Both the position numbers and the translations under genes were made by a program. Source: JAGVSV01 sp050952845 (lineage in GTDB: Bacteria > Bacillota > Clostridia > Christensenellales > Aristaeellaceae). Taken from it: a DNA stretch of 64,000 bases. The notes beneath the pieces were generated by a model. It was not told where the DNA came from. It searched no databases and saw only the letters and a list, made by a program, of their open reading frames with translations. Location of the stretch: contig JBMNLP010000001.1 in NCBI GenBank assembly GCA_050952845.1, positions 2,294,001 to 2,358,000 on the forward strand, read 5' to 3'. This document shows, one piece after another, positions 25,981-33,484 of the stretch. How positions within the stretch are numbered: position 1 is the stretch's first letter; the number at the start of each line of letters is the position of its first letter.

Positions 25981-28062
25981 ATGAGAAAACACCTGTGCAT
26001 CGTTCTGAGTGTCCTGTACCTGATCTTGCTGCCTGCTCCGGCGCTGGGACAGCATCCATCAGCCGATCAGCAGCTGCGGGATGCGCTTTCGCAAACTGAC
26101 AGCCGCAGTATTGCCCTGGCTAACTATCAAACACTGCCTGATACCGGGCAGCGCTGTGCATTGTTTGTAACGAGCAACGAGCCGGTCAACAGCTTGTGGT
26201 CATCCACTGACTTTGCGTTTTGGTTTATCATGGAAGGGCAAGAGCCTCAGCTGCTGTTCGAAGGCCAGGACCAGCCGCCGCCTGAAGACCAATGGATGGA
26301 CGACCGCGTCTATCCCCGTAAATACCTGCAGGGGTTTGTCCACAAGGGCAACGCTTACTTCATTGTGTCGGCGCAGACGGGCGAGCGTCAAAGCAATTAC
26401 TCCCTGCTATACTGGGTGCACAACAGCCAGGCTAACTTGATCGGCTCGTATTACGCGGGCGCCGCCTATCACCCGGACGTGGGCTTATACAAGTTGGACT
26501 ATGATTATGGCACAGATCCTCCCTTTGAGGCAGGCCGCGAACTGACCCCGGTTTTCCTGTCGTTGGACGGCGGCCATGTCACAAGGACGGAAGGCATCGC
26601 CATCGAATATGGGGAATTGTTGCAGGTGCCCAACGGCGACTATGCTCTGCGGGACCTGGAGGAACAGTCGATCATACCGAGCAGCCAGTACTACCTGCCC
26701 AATCATATGCTGGTGATCAACTGCGAATTCTATGATGCGAAAGTCGATATGACCATTCTGAAAAGCGTTTACCTGGGCATCGAAAACGGCTGCGCCCAAG
26801 CGGTCAGGTACACAAACGACCTGGAGCAGCCCGATGTGAACCGCCCGTTCTGGACCCCTGAAGCCCATGCCAGCGACGCTGCGTCAAACGGCCATTACCG
26901 TATCTATCACAGCAGCGACGAGGAAGTCATCCGGCCCAGAGCATTTTTATCGCCGCGGGATGACCTGCTGACGCTGTACACCAGCCAAAGCCGGGTGCAG
27001 GCGGAAGAGGCGCCATGGGAGCCCGCCGCCGGCGAAAACAAGGACATGTCCTCGCGCCTTGCCCAGCTGATGGCCACCGCCAAGTGGGGGCGCGCCACGC
27101 CCGGGCAAGTCGAAGCGCTTGCCTCCATCGCCCTGGCAGCGGACGACGACATCAAAAGCCTCTTTCAAAAAACGCTGGGCATGTACCGTGTGGGCTCGCT
27201 GGAACACAGCGGCTTGTATACGGCGTTTGGGCATGATCTGAACAACGATCAGCGTATCGACGAAAACGACCTGCCCCCCAATTCCATCAACTTAGAGATC
27301 GACGAGGACGAACGCAGCACCCTGCGCCCCTGGTACACCTTCTTCCATGAGGCAGGCCACGCCATCGATGTGAACCTGGGGCGGCGCCATCCGGATACCG
27401 GCCGGTACATGGCCGCATTTTCTCAGGAATACAGGACGACCACCGTGAAATACGACGATGTGACATTAGAGGATGCTGCGCGCTTTGATGTCAGCGAAAA
27501 CCTGCGCGACGCCGTCGCCAAATTCACCACTGACACGGCGCAGGCCGACCGCGTCTTTACGCTGATATGGTCCCGCTATACCGAATCCCACTCAAAGGAC
27601 CCTGCGGACTATATCGTGATGCTGCAGGTGAAAGGCTATTACAACTATCTGTTCCAGCAGTCCGGCTATACCATATCCGACATCTATGGCGGAGCGACCG
27701 ACAACCGCATTTTCCTGACAGAATCCGAGCTGGCGCTGTTGAATGCCACAGGCGTATTCTCCTACATAGCGGACAAGGTGTTGGGACTGGGGTTGTTGGA
27801 GTCGGCGCAGTTGTTTACGGAATCCCCCGGGCACACGGATGATGATGATTATTGGTATAAAGCCGGGGACGGTCCTTTGAGCGGCACCTTCAGCAGAACC
27901 GGCGCGCTGCCCATGGAGCTGTTCGCCGGCTATTTCAGCTCCCGCATGCGCAACAACCAAAAAGAGCTGCAATACTATAGCTTTTTTCTGCCCGAATCCG
28001 TGCAAATTTTAGAGGAGATGGTTGTAGCCATGCTGGAAGTCGCAGACCAGCACACGCCATAA
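25981..28062 (+). CDS. Secreted zincin-like putative metallopeptidase with dockerin-like calcium loop
   Basis: 693 residues. The signal peptide (MRKHLCIVLSVLYLILLPAP, cleavage near LGQ) predicts export. There is one HExxH motif, HEAGH at 456-460, followed by a glutamate-containing LPMELFAGYFSS segment about 190 residues later that could supply a third zinc ligand. A single EF-hand/dockerin-like loop, DLNNDQRIDEND (419-430), sits just before the active site. The N-terminal 400 residues have no recognised domain. ATG 25981 follows TTGAGGAGC and begins the signal peptide; the frame is open upstream to 25918. It follows the MBL gene and may be the last gene of the sugar ABC transcript. The protease assignment is inference from HExxH. 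Confidence 0.65.
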   Translation: MRKHLCIVLSVLYLILLPAPALGQHPSADQQLRDALSQTDSRSIALANYQTLPDTGQRCALFVTSNEPVNSLWSSTDFAFWFIMEGQEPQLLFEGQDQPPPEDQWMDDRVYPRKYLQGFVHKGNAYFIVSAQTGERQSNYSLLYWVHNSQANLIGSYYAGAAYHPDVGLYKLDYDYGTDPPFEAGRELTPVFLSLDGGHVTRTEGIAIEYGELLQVPNGDYALRDLEEQSIIPSSQYYLPNHMLVINCEFYDAKVDMTILKSVYLGIENGCAQAVRYTNDLEQPDVNRPFWTPEAHASDAASNGHYRIYHSSDEEVIRPRAFLSPRDDLLTLYTSQSRVQAEEAPWEPAAGENKDMSSRLAQLMATAKWGRATPGQVEALASIALAADDDIKSLFQKTLGMYRVGSLEHSGLYTAFGHDLNNDQRIDENDLPPNSINLEIDEDERSTLRPWYTFFHEAGHAIDVNLGRRHPDTGRYMAAFSQEYRTTTVKYDDVTLEDAARFDVSENLRDAVAKFTTDTAQADRVFTLIWSRYTESHSKDPADYIVMLQVKGYYNYLFQQSGYTISDIYGGATDNRIFLTESELALLNATGVFSYIADKVLGLGLLESAQLFTESPGHTDDDDYWYKAGDGPLSGTFSRTGALPMELFAGYFSSRMRNNQKELQYYSFFLPESVQILEEMVVAMLEVADQHTP

Positions 28063-28643
28063 GCATCGTTTATACCAGAACTTCTTCTCTTTTTCAAATG
28101 GATGGCACGCCAATCTTTGAGTGTCATTAGGGCAAATTACGCAAGCGTGACGCACAAAGCAGCGCAGGATTTTTGTCTCTGGCAAGGGCAGAGTGAACCG
28201 CCGTCAGTGGCGAATAAAGGTGAACGTCCACCCAATGAACAACGAAGAATGATAAATGCCGTCCCCGGCGCGCAGGCAGCCGACCATTGTAAATGAGTCT
28301 TGTGAATGCAAACGTAGCAGCGCTACGTCAGATGAACAGCGACACAACCAGGGTCAAAAAGGCAAGCCTGAGGCTGCGCCATGATAAGTCAATTTTCTCT
28401 AGTACGCCGCGCCTGCGTTGTTTTACCTATTGTAAAAGGCCAGCAGGGTATGTACAGCCGTTCCTTCATCCCCCGGACCATCTGCGCATCGTTCAACGTC
28501 ACATCCACTATGCTTTCCGTCTTTTCCCGTTTCATACTGAACTCATACTAAATTTCATGTCGCATAGAGCGACACAAATGGGGATGAAAGTACATTTTCA
28601 CGCTAACAAATGAGTAAATGCAGTAACGGGGCGAGGTAGTTAG
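28063..28643. other. Gene-free interval containing repeat copy R3
   Basis: Repeat R3 occupies 28128-28401. The remaining 240 bases to the broken HTH gene have weak ORFs on both strands without ribosome-binding sites; a minus-strand frame ending inside R3 (MKREKTESIVDVTLNDAQMV, about 28395-28545) might be a gene remnant but is not supported further. Confidence 0.5.
28128..28401. repeat. Palindromic repeat copy R3 (long form)
   Basis: The left end TAGGGCAAATTACGCAAGCG (28128) and the following CACAAAGCAGCGCAGGATTT match R4. The right part (core CGTAGCAGCGCTACG at 28313-28327, then CGCCATGATAAG and TTTTCTCTA ending 28401) matches R1 and R4. About 90 extra bases lie between the two conserved parts. 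Same orientation as R4. Confidence 0.75.
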
Positions 28644-28849
28644 CTATGCTGACCTCCTATCTTCAATCAAATCATCCATCGTCACGCCCAACGCATCTGC
28701 CAATTTTTTCAGCGTATGTACAGTAGGAAACTGATAATCCACTTCAATTTTTGCAATCGTTCCACGCGCAATGCCGGAAGCTTCCGCAACGCAAGTCTTT
28801 GTTGTGTCATTCCTCGTTCTTTACGCAACTGCTTTAGTCGTAATTCCAT
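28644..28849 (-). pseudogene. XRE-family HTH regulator, frameshifted
   Basis: From ATG 28849 (GAGGTG upstream) the minus strand reads MELRLKQLRKERGMTQQRL, the first HTH helix. One base is then missing near 28793: the original frame runs out of homology, but the next frame continues VAEASGIARGTIAKIE, VDYQFPTVHTLKKLADALGV and TMDDLIEDRRSA to TAG at 28646-28644. The combined 66-residue product would be a complete small Cro/CI-type repressor with its DNA-binding helices interrupted, so the gene is inactive unless frameshifting occurs. It faces away from the intact XRE gene at 29000. Confidence 0.75.
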
Positions 28850-28893
28850 CAATTATCACCTCACTCATCTCACTAATGTTCCCTACCAATATC

Positions 28894-28922
28894 ATATTAA
28901 CACGCAAATACTCTTATATCAA
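28894..28922 (-). promoter_or_regulatory. Promoter of the frameshifted XRE gene
   Basis: Minus strand TTGATA (28922-28917), 17 bases, TAATAT (28899-28894). It lies in the 150-base AT-rich gap between two divergent HTH genes, the usual location of repressor operators; two copies of TTTTTTGA (about 28925 and 28952) are in the same gap. Confidence 0.5.
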
Positions 28923-28999
28923 CACTTTTTTGATCCAACTTAATAGTTTATTTTTTGAGCCTTCTACGATACAATTATGCCAATAGGAGGTGTAGACAA

Positions 29000-29371
29000 A
29001 TGAACGAAACAGAAAAAACCCTGTCAAGCCGCTTGCACAGCGCAAGAAAATACAGACGACTTACACAAGAACAGCTTGCAGAACGCGCTAACATAGCAAG
29101 GGCAATGATTAGCAAGTATGAAACAGAAACCTCCGTACCAACCGTAGACACACTTTTAAGCCTCGCAAAAGCACTCGACACCACGACCGACTATTTGCTT
29201 GGTCTGACAGATAAAATCGAAAAACCAGGCACCCGCATCTACACCACCGACAGCATGGACTCTCTTGCATCGCATCAATCAAGCAATAAGGAGGCACCCA
29301 TCACCGAATCGCGATTGAATGAAATACTGAAAATAGCTTTTGAAAATTACGAAAAGCGAAACAAATTTTAA
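29000..29371 (+). CDS. XRE-family transcriptional regulator
   Basis: 123 residues. The Cro/CI HTH spans residues about 10-65 (LSSRLHSARKYRRLTQEQLA, then RAMISKYETETSVPTVDTLL), followed by the standard TTDYLLGLTDK end and a C-terminal tail of about 50 residues. Start at ATG 29000 with TAGGAGGTG; the in-frame upstream codon at 28955 lacks a site. Together with the zinc-ribbon peptide and ImmA-like protein it forms a small operon resembling the ImmR-ImmA switch of ICEBs1-like elements, where the protease inactivates the repressor. It probably autoregulates and represses the divergent gene. Confidence 0.85.
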   Translation: MNETEKTLSSRLHSARKYRRLTQEQLAERANIARAMISKYETETSVPTVDTLLSLAKALDTTTDYLLGLTDKIEKPGTRIYTTDSMDSLASHQSSNKEAPITESRLNEILKIAFENYEKRNKF

Positions 29372-29385
29372 CAGGAGGATCAACC

Positions 29386-29559
29386 ATGCGTTGCAGGAAA
29401 TGCAAAGTTCCCATGCAGGTTCATACAGTCGGCGAAACAAAACGCCGCGGCATCTTTACGATCCTGATCTACATCGTCCTTCTTTTTATCCCAAACAGCA
29501 AAATCAAGGCAATATCCTATGCAATTTGCCCGTCCTGCGGTCGGAGGCGCAAATTATAA
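29386..29559 (+). CDS. Small zinc-ribbon membrane peptide
   Basis: 57 residues, too short for many gene callers, starting ATG after AGGAGGATCAACC. It opens MRCRKCKVPM and closes AICPSCGRRRKL, so two CxxC pairs about 45 residues apart can bind one zinc, with a single hydrophobic stretch (FTILIYIVLLFIP) between them. It lies 14 bases after the XRE gene and 3 bases before the ImmA-like gene. The function is unknown; a membrane-anchored zinc ribbon in a repressor-protease cassette could be a sensor. Confidence 0.65.
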   Translation: MRCRKCKVPMQVHTVGETKRRGIFTILIYIVLLFIPNSKIKAISYAICPSCGRRRKL

Positions 29560-29562
29560 TCA

Positions 29563-29973
29563 ATGATGAACCAATACGAATACTGGCTGCAAAAGATCAC
29601 TGACGCCGGAATAATGGTTGATGAGTCCTCGCTTAATGCTGATGACAACCTTGACGGCCTTTATGCCGCGCATGGCGATAAACAGATCATTTTTATCAAC
29701 AGCCACCGGGCTTTAGTGCAAAAGACAATCGCTATATTCGAAGAATTGGGACACCAGTTCTATACATGCGGCAACATCAAGGACCAGTCCGACACCAAGA
29801 ACCGGAAACAGGAACAGATCGCAAGGTCCAAGGCATACAAAATGCTTGCCAATCCAATGACTATCCAAGCACTATTTACCCAAGGTTATTCCCTGCCGTG
29901 GGAACTTGCAGAAGCCCTTGATCTTCCACAAGACTTTATTGAGGACGCTGTCCAATACTTCCAGCGAAAATAG
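29563..29973 (+). CDS. ImmA/IrrE-family protein
   Basis: 136 residues. IFEELGHQFYTCGNIKDQSD followed by KNRKQEQIARSKAYKML matches the core of short phage- and ICE-type ImmA proteins, in which EELGHYYT is the usual form of the metallopeptidase helix. ImmA proteins cleave or inactivate a cognate XRE repressor after DNA damage or quorum signals. The pairing with the XRE gene supports this role. The ribosome-binding site is weak (GGAGG about 17 bases upstream), so translation may depend on the preceding gene. Confidence 0.75.
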   Translation: MMNQYEYWLQKITDAGIMVDESSLNADDNLDGLYAAHGDKQIIFINSHRALVQKTIAIFEELGHQFYTCGNIKDQSDTKNRKQEQIARSKAYKMLANPMTIQALFTQGYSLPWELAEALDLPQDFIEDAVQYFQRK

Positions 29974-29990
29974 CCTGAATTATTTGTGCA

Positions 29991-30254
29991 ATGAAAACAG
30001 CCTACCATGAATTGACTCGCGACCTTCGGGATGCCGCACAGGCTATGATTAGCTTATCCACATACGACAGCCAATGGGATAATATCTTGTGGGCAATGCT
30101 TGTCACCGGCCTTCCAGATCAGCCCGGAAGGCCATCCACCGTCAACAAAAACCGCACCTATTACTACCCGCCTATTAGAGCAAATTACGCAATCGTGGCG
30201 CACAAAGCAGCGCAGGATTTTTGTCTCCGGCAAGGAGCGCGAACGCAAGTATAG
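29991..30254 (+). CDS. Hypothetical ORF running into repeat R4
   Basis: 87 codons starting MKTAYHELTRDLRDAAQAMI. The last 27 codons are encoded by the left end of repeat R4, so the original reading frame was probably truncated or altered by that insertion. No ribosome-binding site and no recognised domain; PGRPSTVNKNRTYYY is a basic stretch. It may be the decayed last gene of the XRE-ImmA cassette. Confidence 0.3.
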   Translation: MKTAYHELTRDLRDAAQAMISLSTYDSQWDNILWAMLVTGLPDQPGRPSTVNKNRTYYYPPIRANYAIVAHKAAQDFCLRQGARTQV

Positions 30255-30354
30255 CAGCACTATGCTAGTGTTGACACTGTCTAAGTGAACAACGACACAG
30301 CCAGAGGCAAAAAGGCACGCCTGTGATTGCGCCATGATAAGTGAATCTGCTCTA
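30176..30354. repeat. Palindromic MITE-like repeat copy R4
   Basis: 179 bp with imperfect terminal inverted repeats of about 27 bp: left TAGAGCAAATT ... ATCGTGGCGCA and right, in reverse complement, TAGAGCAGATT ... ATCATGGCGCA (about 20 of 27 match). The flanks could include an AT duplication. The hairpin core is TATAGCAGCACTATG at 30250-30264, a variant with a compensatory pair relative to the other copies. The right end contains the stop codon of the adjacent dehydrogenase gene. Confidence 0.75.
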
Positions 30355-31548
30355 ATCGTCTAAAATGCCGCGCATGGGGTTGTTTTTCATGGGTGCTGTG
30401 CGCTCGTACCTGGTTTTCAGCGGCAGGTAAGCGCCGCGGCGGCTCGATTCCTCAAAGCCGGTGAGAATTTCCAGCACGTGGTGCTGCTGGCGGTAGTTAC
30501 AGCGCCAGTCACGCTTGGTTTCGATGGCCTTACACATGTCCGCCAGGCCCAGCGCGCGGTAGTTGTCGCGGTAATCAAACAGCAGGGGCATCTCGCGGTA
30601 GCCAGCCCAGGGGTTGTTTTCCACGCCCAGCAGGGCCGGATCACCCGGCTTGGGCGGCGCCTGATCTTCAGGACGGAACAGGCGTATCGGGCCGCCAAAT
30701 GTGTTGGGGTCGGGCACGTTGAGGGTGCCTTTGGTGCCGTATACTTCAAAGCACGCCGGGTTACGCTGGCCATAGTATACGTCAAACGTGGTGAAGATGG
30801 TGCCGATGGCGCCCGATGAGAAGTGCAGTATGCCGGTCACATAGGTGTCCACATCCACATCAACGACCTTACCATAGTGCGGCTGGGAAGTGATCAGGCG
30901 CTTGTCGAACATGCGCCTGGTGACGCCGGTGACGCCTTTGACTTCGCCCACCAGCTGCAGCAGCGCCGTCACATAGTAAGGGCCCATGTCCAGCATGGGG
31001 CCGCCGCCGCGCTTATAATAAAACTCCGGGTCAGGGTGCCAGGTTTCGTGACCATGGCAAATCATGAAACATGCCGAGCCGATGACATCGCCGATAACGC
31101 CATCGTCAATCAACTTGCGGCAAGTCTGGATGCCGGCGCCCATGAAGGTATCCGGCGCGCCGCCCATATACAGATTGCGCTTCTCAGCTAAAGCCACCAG
31201 TTCGTCAGCCTCTATCATATCAGCCGCCAGCGGTTTTTCGGAAAACACGTGCTTGCCCGCCAGCAGGGCATGTTTGGACACCTCATAGTGCTCGTAAGGC
31301 CGCGTCAGGTTCAGGATGACATGCACATCGTCATCTTTGAAAGCATCCCACATGGTGGGATAGATGCGCGGGATTTCGCAGTCGATCCCTTTTTCTCGCT
31401 GCGCCTTGCAGAAATCGACGCCTTTCTGCGCGCGCTCGGGGATCAGGTCACAAACGCCGATCAGCCTGACCTCCTTGAAGGTCTCCGTCAGGTTTTTCAG
31501 GTAGATGCCACTGATATCCCCAACACCAATCATCGCAACATTCACCAT
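30352..31548 (-). CDS. Gfo/Idh/MocA-family dehydrogenase
   Basis: 398 residues. Rossmann start MVNVAMIGVGDISGIYLKNL, catalytic EKPLAADMIEAD with the conserved lysine, and GGGPMLDMGPYYVTALLQL as the second motif (D-x-G-x-Y). The TWHPDPEFYYKRGGGP segment is typical of the larger sugar-dehydrogenase branch. It is the third gene of a minus-strand operon after the phosphoesterase and the ParB-like/BMP fusion, 40 bases behind the latter. Its stop TAG (30354-30352) is part of repeat R4, so the original C-terminus may have been different. Confidence 0.88.
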   Translation of the reverse strand: MVNVAMIGVGDISGIYLKNLTETFKEVRLIGVCDLIPERAQKGVDFCKAQREKGIDCEIPRIYPTMWDAFKDDDVHVILNLTRPYEHYEVSKHALLAGKHVFSEKPLAADMIEADELVALAEKRNLYMGGAPDTFMGAGIQTCRKLIDDGVIGDVIGSACFMICHGHETWHPDPEFYYKRGGGPMLDMGPYYVTALLQLVGEVKGVTGVTRRMFDKRLITSQPHYGKVVDVDVDTYVTGILHFSSGAIGTIFTTFDVYYGQRNPACFEVYGTKGTLNVPDPNTFGGPIRLFRPEDQAPPKPGDPALLGVENNPWAGYREMPLLFDYRDNYRALGLADMCKAIETKRDWRCNYRQQHHVLEILTGFEESSRRGAYLPLKTRYERTAPMKNNPMRGILDD

Positions 31549-31588
31549 TATGCAACTCCTCCTTCTATACGAGCGCCGTCATCAGCGC

Positions 31589-33484
31589 TTATATGATGTT
31601 GATAAAATCCGCGATCCAGTCCATGCTGAGCACTTCGTAGGGGCTGGGATCGCTGTTCTCTGCAATGCGCAGCACACCGTTGCGGTCGCTGATGGGGCCG
31701 CGGAAAGGGTTGAACCGCCCCAACTCAATGCTGCGGCGCAGGTATTGCAGCAGGTTGTTGGCAATGGGCGGCAGGAAATCGGTCGATTTGAAGCTGAACA
31801 CCCCGGTGCCCAGACCCCACCAGAGGCCGGTAACCGTCGGATCCTCCTGGTCCAACTGGCAGAGCATGTCCAGGCTGCCGTTCAGATAGCTCTTGACAAT
31901 TTCGGTATAGAACCGATCCCAATTCCAGGCGGGAGCCGCCAGGTACTGCGAAGGCACGCCATAGTCATGCAGCTTCAACAGCAGGGAAAACACGCCGTCG
32001 GGCAGCCCGGGGAGGTCGAGGCCGGGATAATCAGGCACCAGCGCAATGTCTACGCCCAACTTCACGGCGTTACGGATGCCAATCTCGCAGGTTTTCGGGT
32101 CGTTGCGGTCGATCCCCTGCCATATCAGCATGACCTCGGCGCCCGGGCGGACCGATTTCGCGCCCAGCGCAAAGGCATTGATATCCGCCGTATGGCGGCT
32201 GCGCTCGATATGGGGCGTCACATAGGCAACCTTGCCGGTTTCGGTAGCCAGGCCCGCCGCCACACCGCACAGGAACACCGGCTCGAAATAACGCCCATAG
32301 TAGGTGTTCAGCCGATAGTTGTGCCGCACGCGGGCATACAGCAGCACCAGGGTGTCGGGGTGTTCCAGCGAAAACCGCAGCGCGGGCTGGGCAAGCTTGG
32401 TCGACGTGATCAGCACCAAGTCAGCATCCGATGCCGCCTTCTTCAGCTCTTGGTAGGCATTGTCCGCCGTCAAACCGTCGATATAGCCGGAGCTAACCTT
32501 AGTACCCAGCTCCTCCTGCATAGCCTGCCGCCCTTTTTCATGCGCACCGATCCAGTTGCGCTCGGTTCTGCCTTCTTCATAGGCAAACACCACTTTGGCC
32601 GTTTTACGCGGGCTGAACAAACGCTCAAATAGAGAGGACGGAGGTTCCTCACCTGCTTCCATCAACAGCTGCGGCTCGGCGTTGGGCTTGCTGGCTAAGC
32701 GCAACTGCGGCAGCAGAGCCTTTATTTGCTCTTCCAGAACACTGGCTGGCGTCTCAATCATGAAACCATAAACTTTTAGATATTCCAGGAACGCGTCGCC
32801 AACGGGCAGCGTGTCGTCCACTGCTGCAAACGCTTCGTCGAAGCGAATCAGCATGGAGTTGTAGTTGGGCTGGATGCCATCCGGCGCGAGCTTGTCTGTT
32901 AATCGCACTTCCAACTCACGCAGTTGAGCGTACTTCTCCTCCGTGGTCAGCTCGATGTTCTTAAACAGCCCTTCCTTGTCGTAGCGCAAAAAGGCATAGT
33001 ACACAGCCGTGCCCGGCGCATCCTTGTCCAGCTGAGGGATTAGCCGGGTTACCTCAGCGCGGATGGCCGGCGCCCCAAAGTATTTGAGCACGCTGACGCG
33101 CTTATTGCCCTCGACAACGTAGTAGTTCCACATGTACTCGTACACCTGGATCGGATCGCGCAGCCCCTCTCCCATGTGGCTGGCGCACAGCGATATCCAC
33201 TTGGTTGCAAACTCCGTCCCCTCCGGATGCATCGGCAGAAAGCCGGCGCTGAATGAGTACGCCCGGGACGACGTATAGGTACCGACCACCCGGTGCAGCG
33301 GAATCTCCCGGGTGGGCTGCTTGACATACGCCATGATGCTGGTGTCGCCGGCAATTTCGTCCAGAACCAACAAATTGCCGCGCTCGCCGCGGGATGTCAG
33401 GGTGCTGTATTCTCTCTGAGCAAGCCGTTGGGCGCGCTCATATTCTGCGCGCGCCATCAAAATCCTATTTTTTTCGCCTATCAT
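31589..33484 (-). CDS. ParB-like domain fused to a BMP (PnrA-type) ligand-binding domain
   Basis: 631 residues without a signal peptide or lipobox. Residues about 61-150 resemble a ParB/sulfiredoxin-type domain (IPLHRVVGTYTS, then DPIQVYEYMWNYYVVEGNKR). Residues about 296-600 are a basic membrane protein/PnrA-type periplasmic-binding fold (TAKVVFAYEEGRTERNWIGA, LVLITSTKLAQPAL, VFLCGVAAGLATETGKVAYV). BMP proteins normally bind nucleosides outside the cell, so a cytosolic version joined to a ParB-like module suggests an intracellular sensor, perhaps a CTP- or nucleoside-responsive one. The start overlaps the upstream phosphoesterase by 20 bases. Followed by a Gfo/Idh/MocA dehydrogenase. Confidence 0.75.
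   Translation of the reverse strand: MIGEKNRILMARAEYERAQRLAQREYSTLTSRGERGNLLVLDEIAGDTSIMAYVKQPTREIPLHRVVGTYTSSRAYSFSAGFLPMHPEGTEFATKWISLCASHMGEGLRDPIQVYEYMWNYYVVEGNKRVSVLKYFGAPAIRAEVTRLIPQLDKDAPGTAVYYAFLRYDKEGLFKNIELTTEEKYAQLRELEVRLTDKLAPDGIQPNYNSMLIRFDEAFAAVDDTLPVGDAFLEYLKVYGFMIETPASVLEEQIKALLPQLRLASKPNAEPQLLMEAGEEPPSSLFERLFSPRKTAKVVFAYEEGRTERNWIGAHEKGRQAMQEELGTKVSSGYIDGLTADNAYQELKKAASDADLVLITSTKLAQPALRFSLEHPDTLVLLYARVRHNYRLNTYYGRYFEPVFLCGVAAGLATETGKVAYVTPHIERSRHTADINAFALGAKSVRPGAEVMLIWQGIDRNDPKTCEIGIRNAVKLGVDIALVPDYPGLDLPGLPDGVFSLLLKLHDYGVPSQYLAAPAWNWDRFYTEIVKSYLNGSLDMLCQLDQEDPTVTGLWWGLGTGVFSFKSTDFLPPIANNLLQYLRRSIELGRFNPFRGPISDRNGVLRIAENSDPSPYEVLSMDWIADFINII

Noticed and set aside
28102..28296. 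64-codon ORF in the intergenic region after the zincin-like gene
   Set aside because: It is encoded by repeat R3, has no ribosome-binding site, and the same peptide part recurs in R4, so it is repeat sequence rather than a gene.
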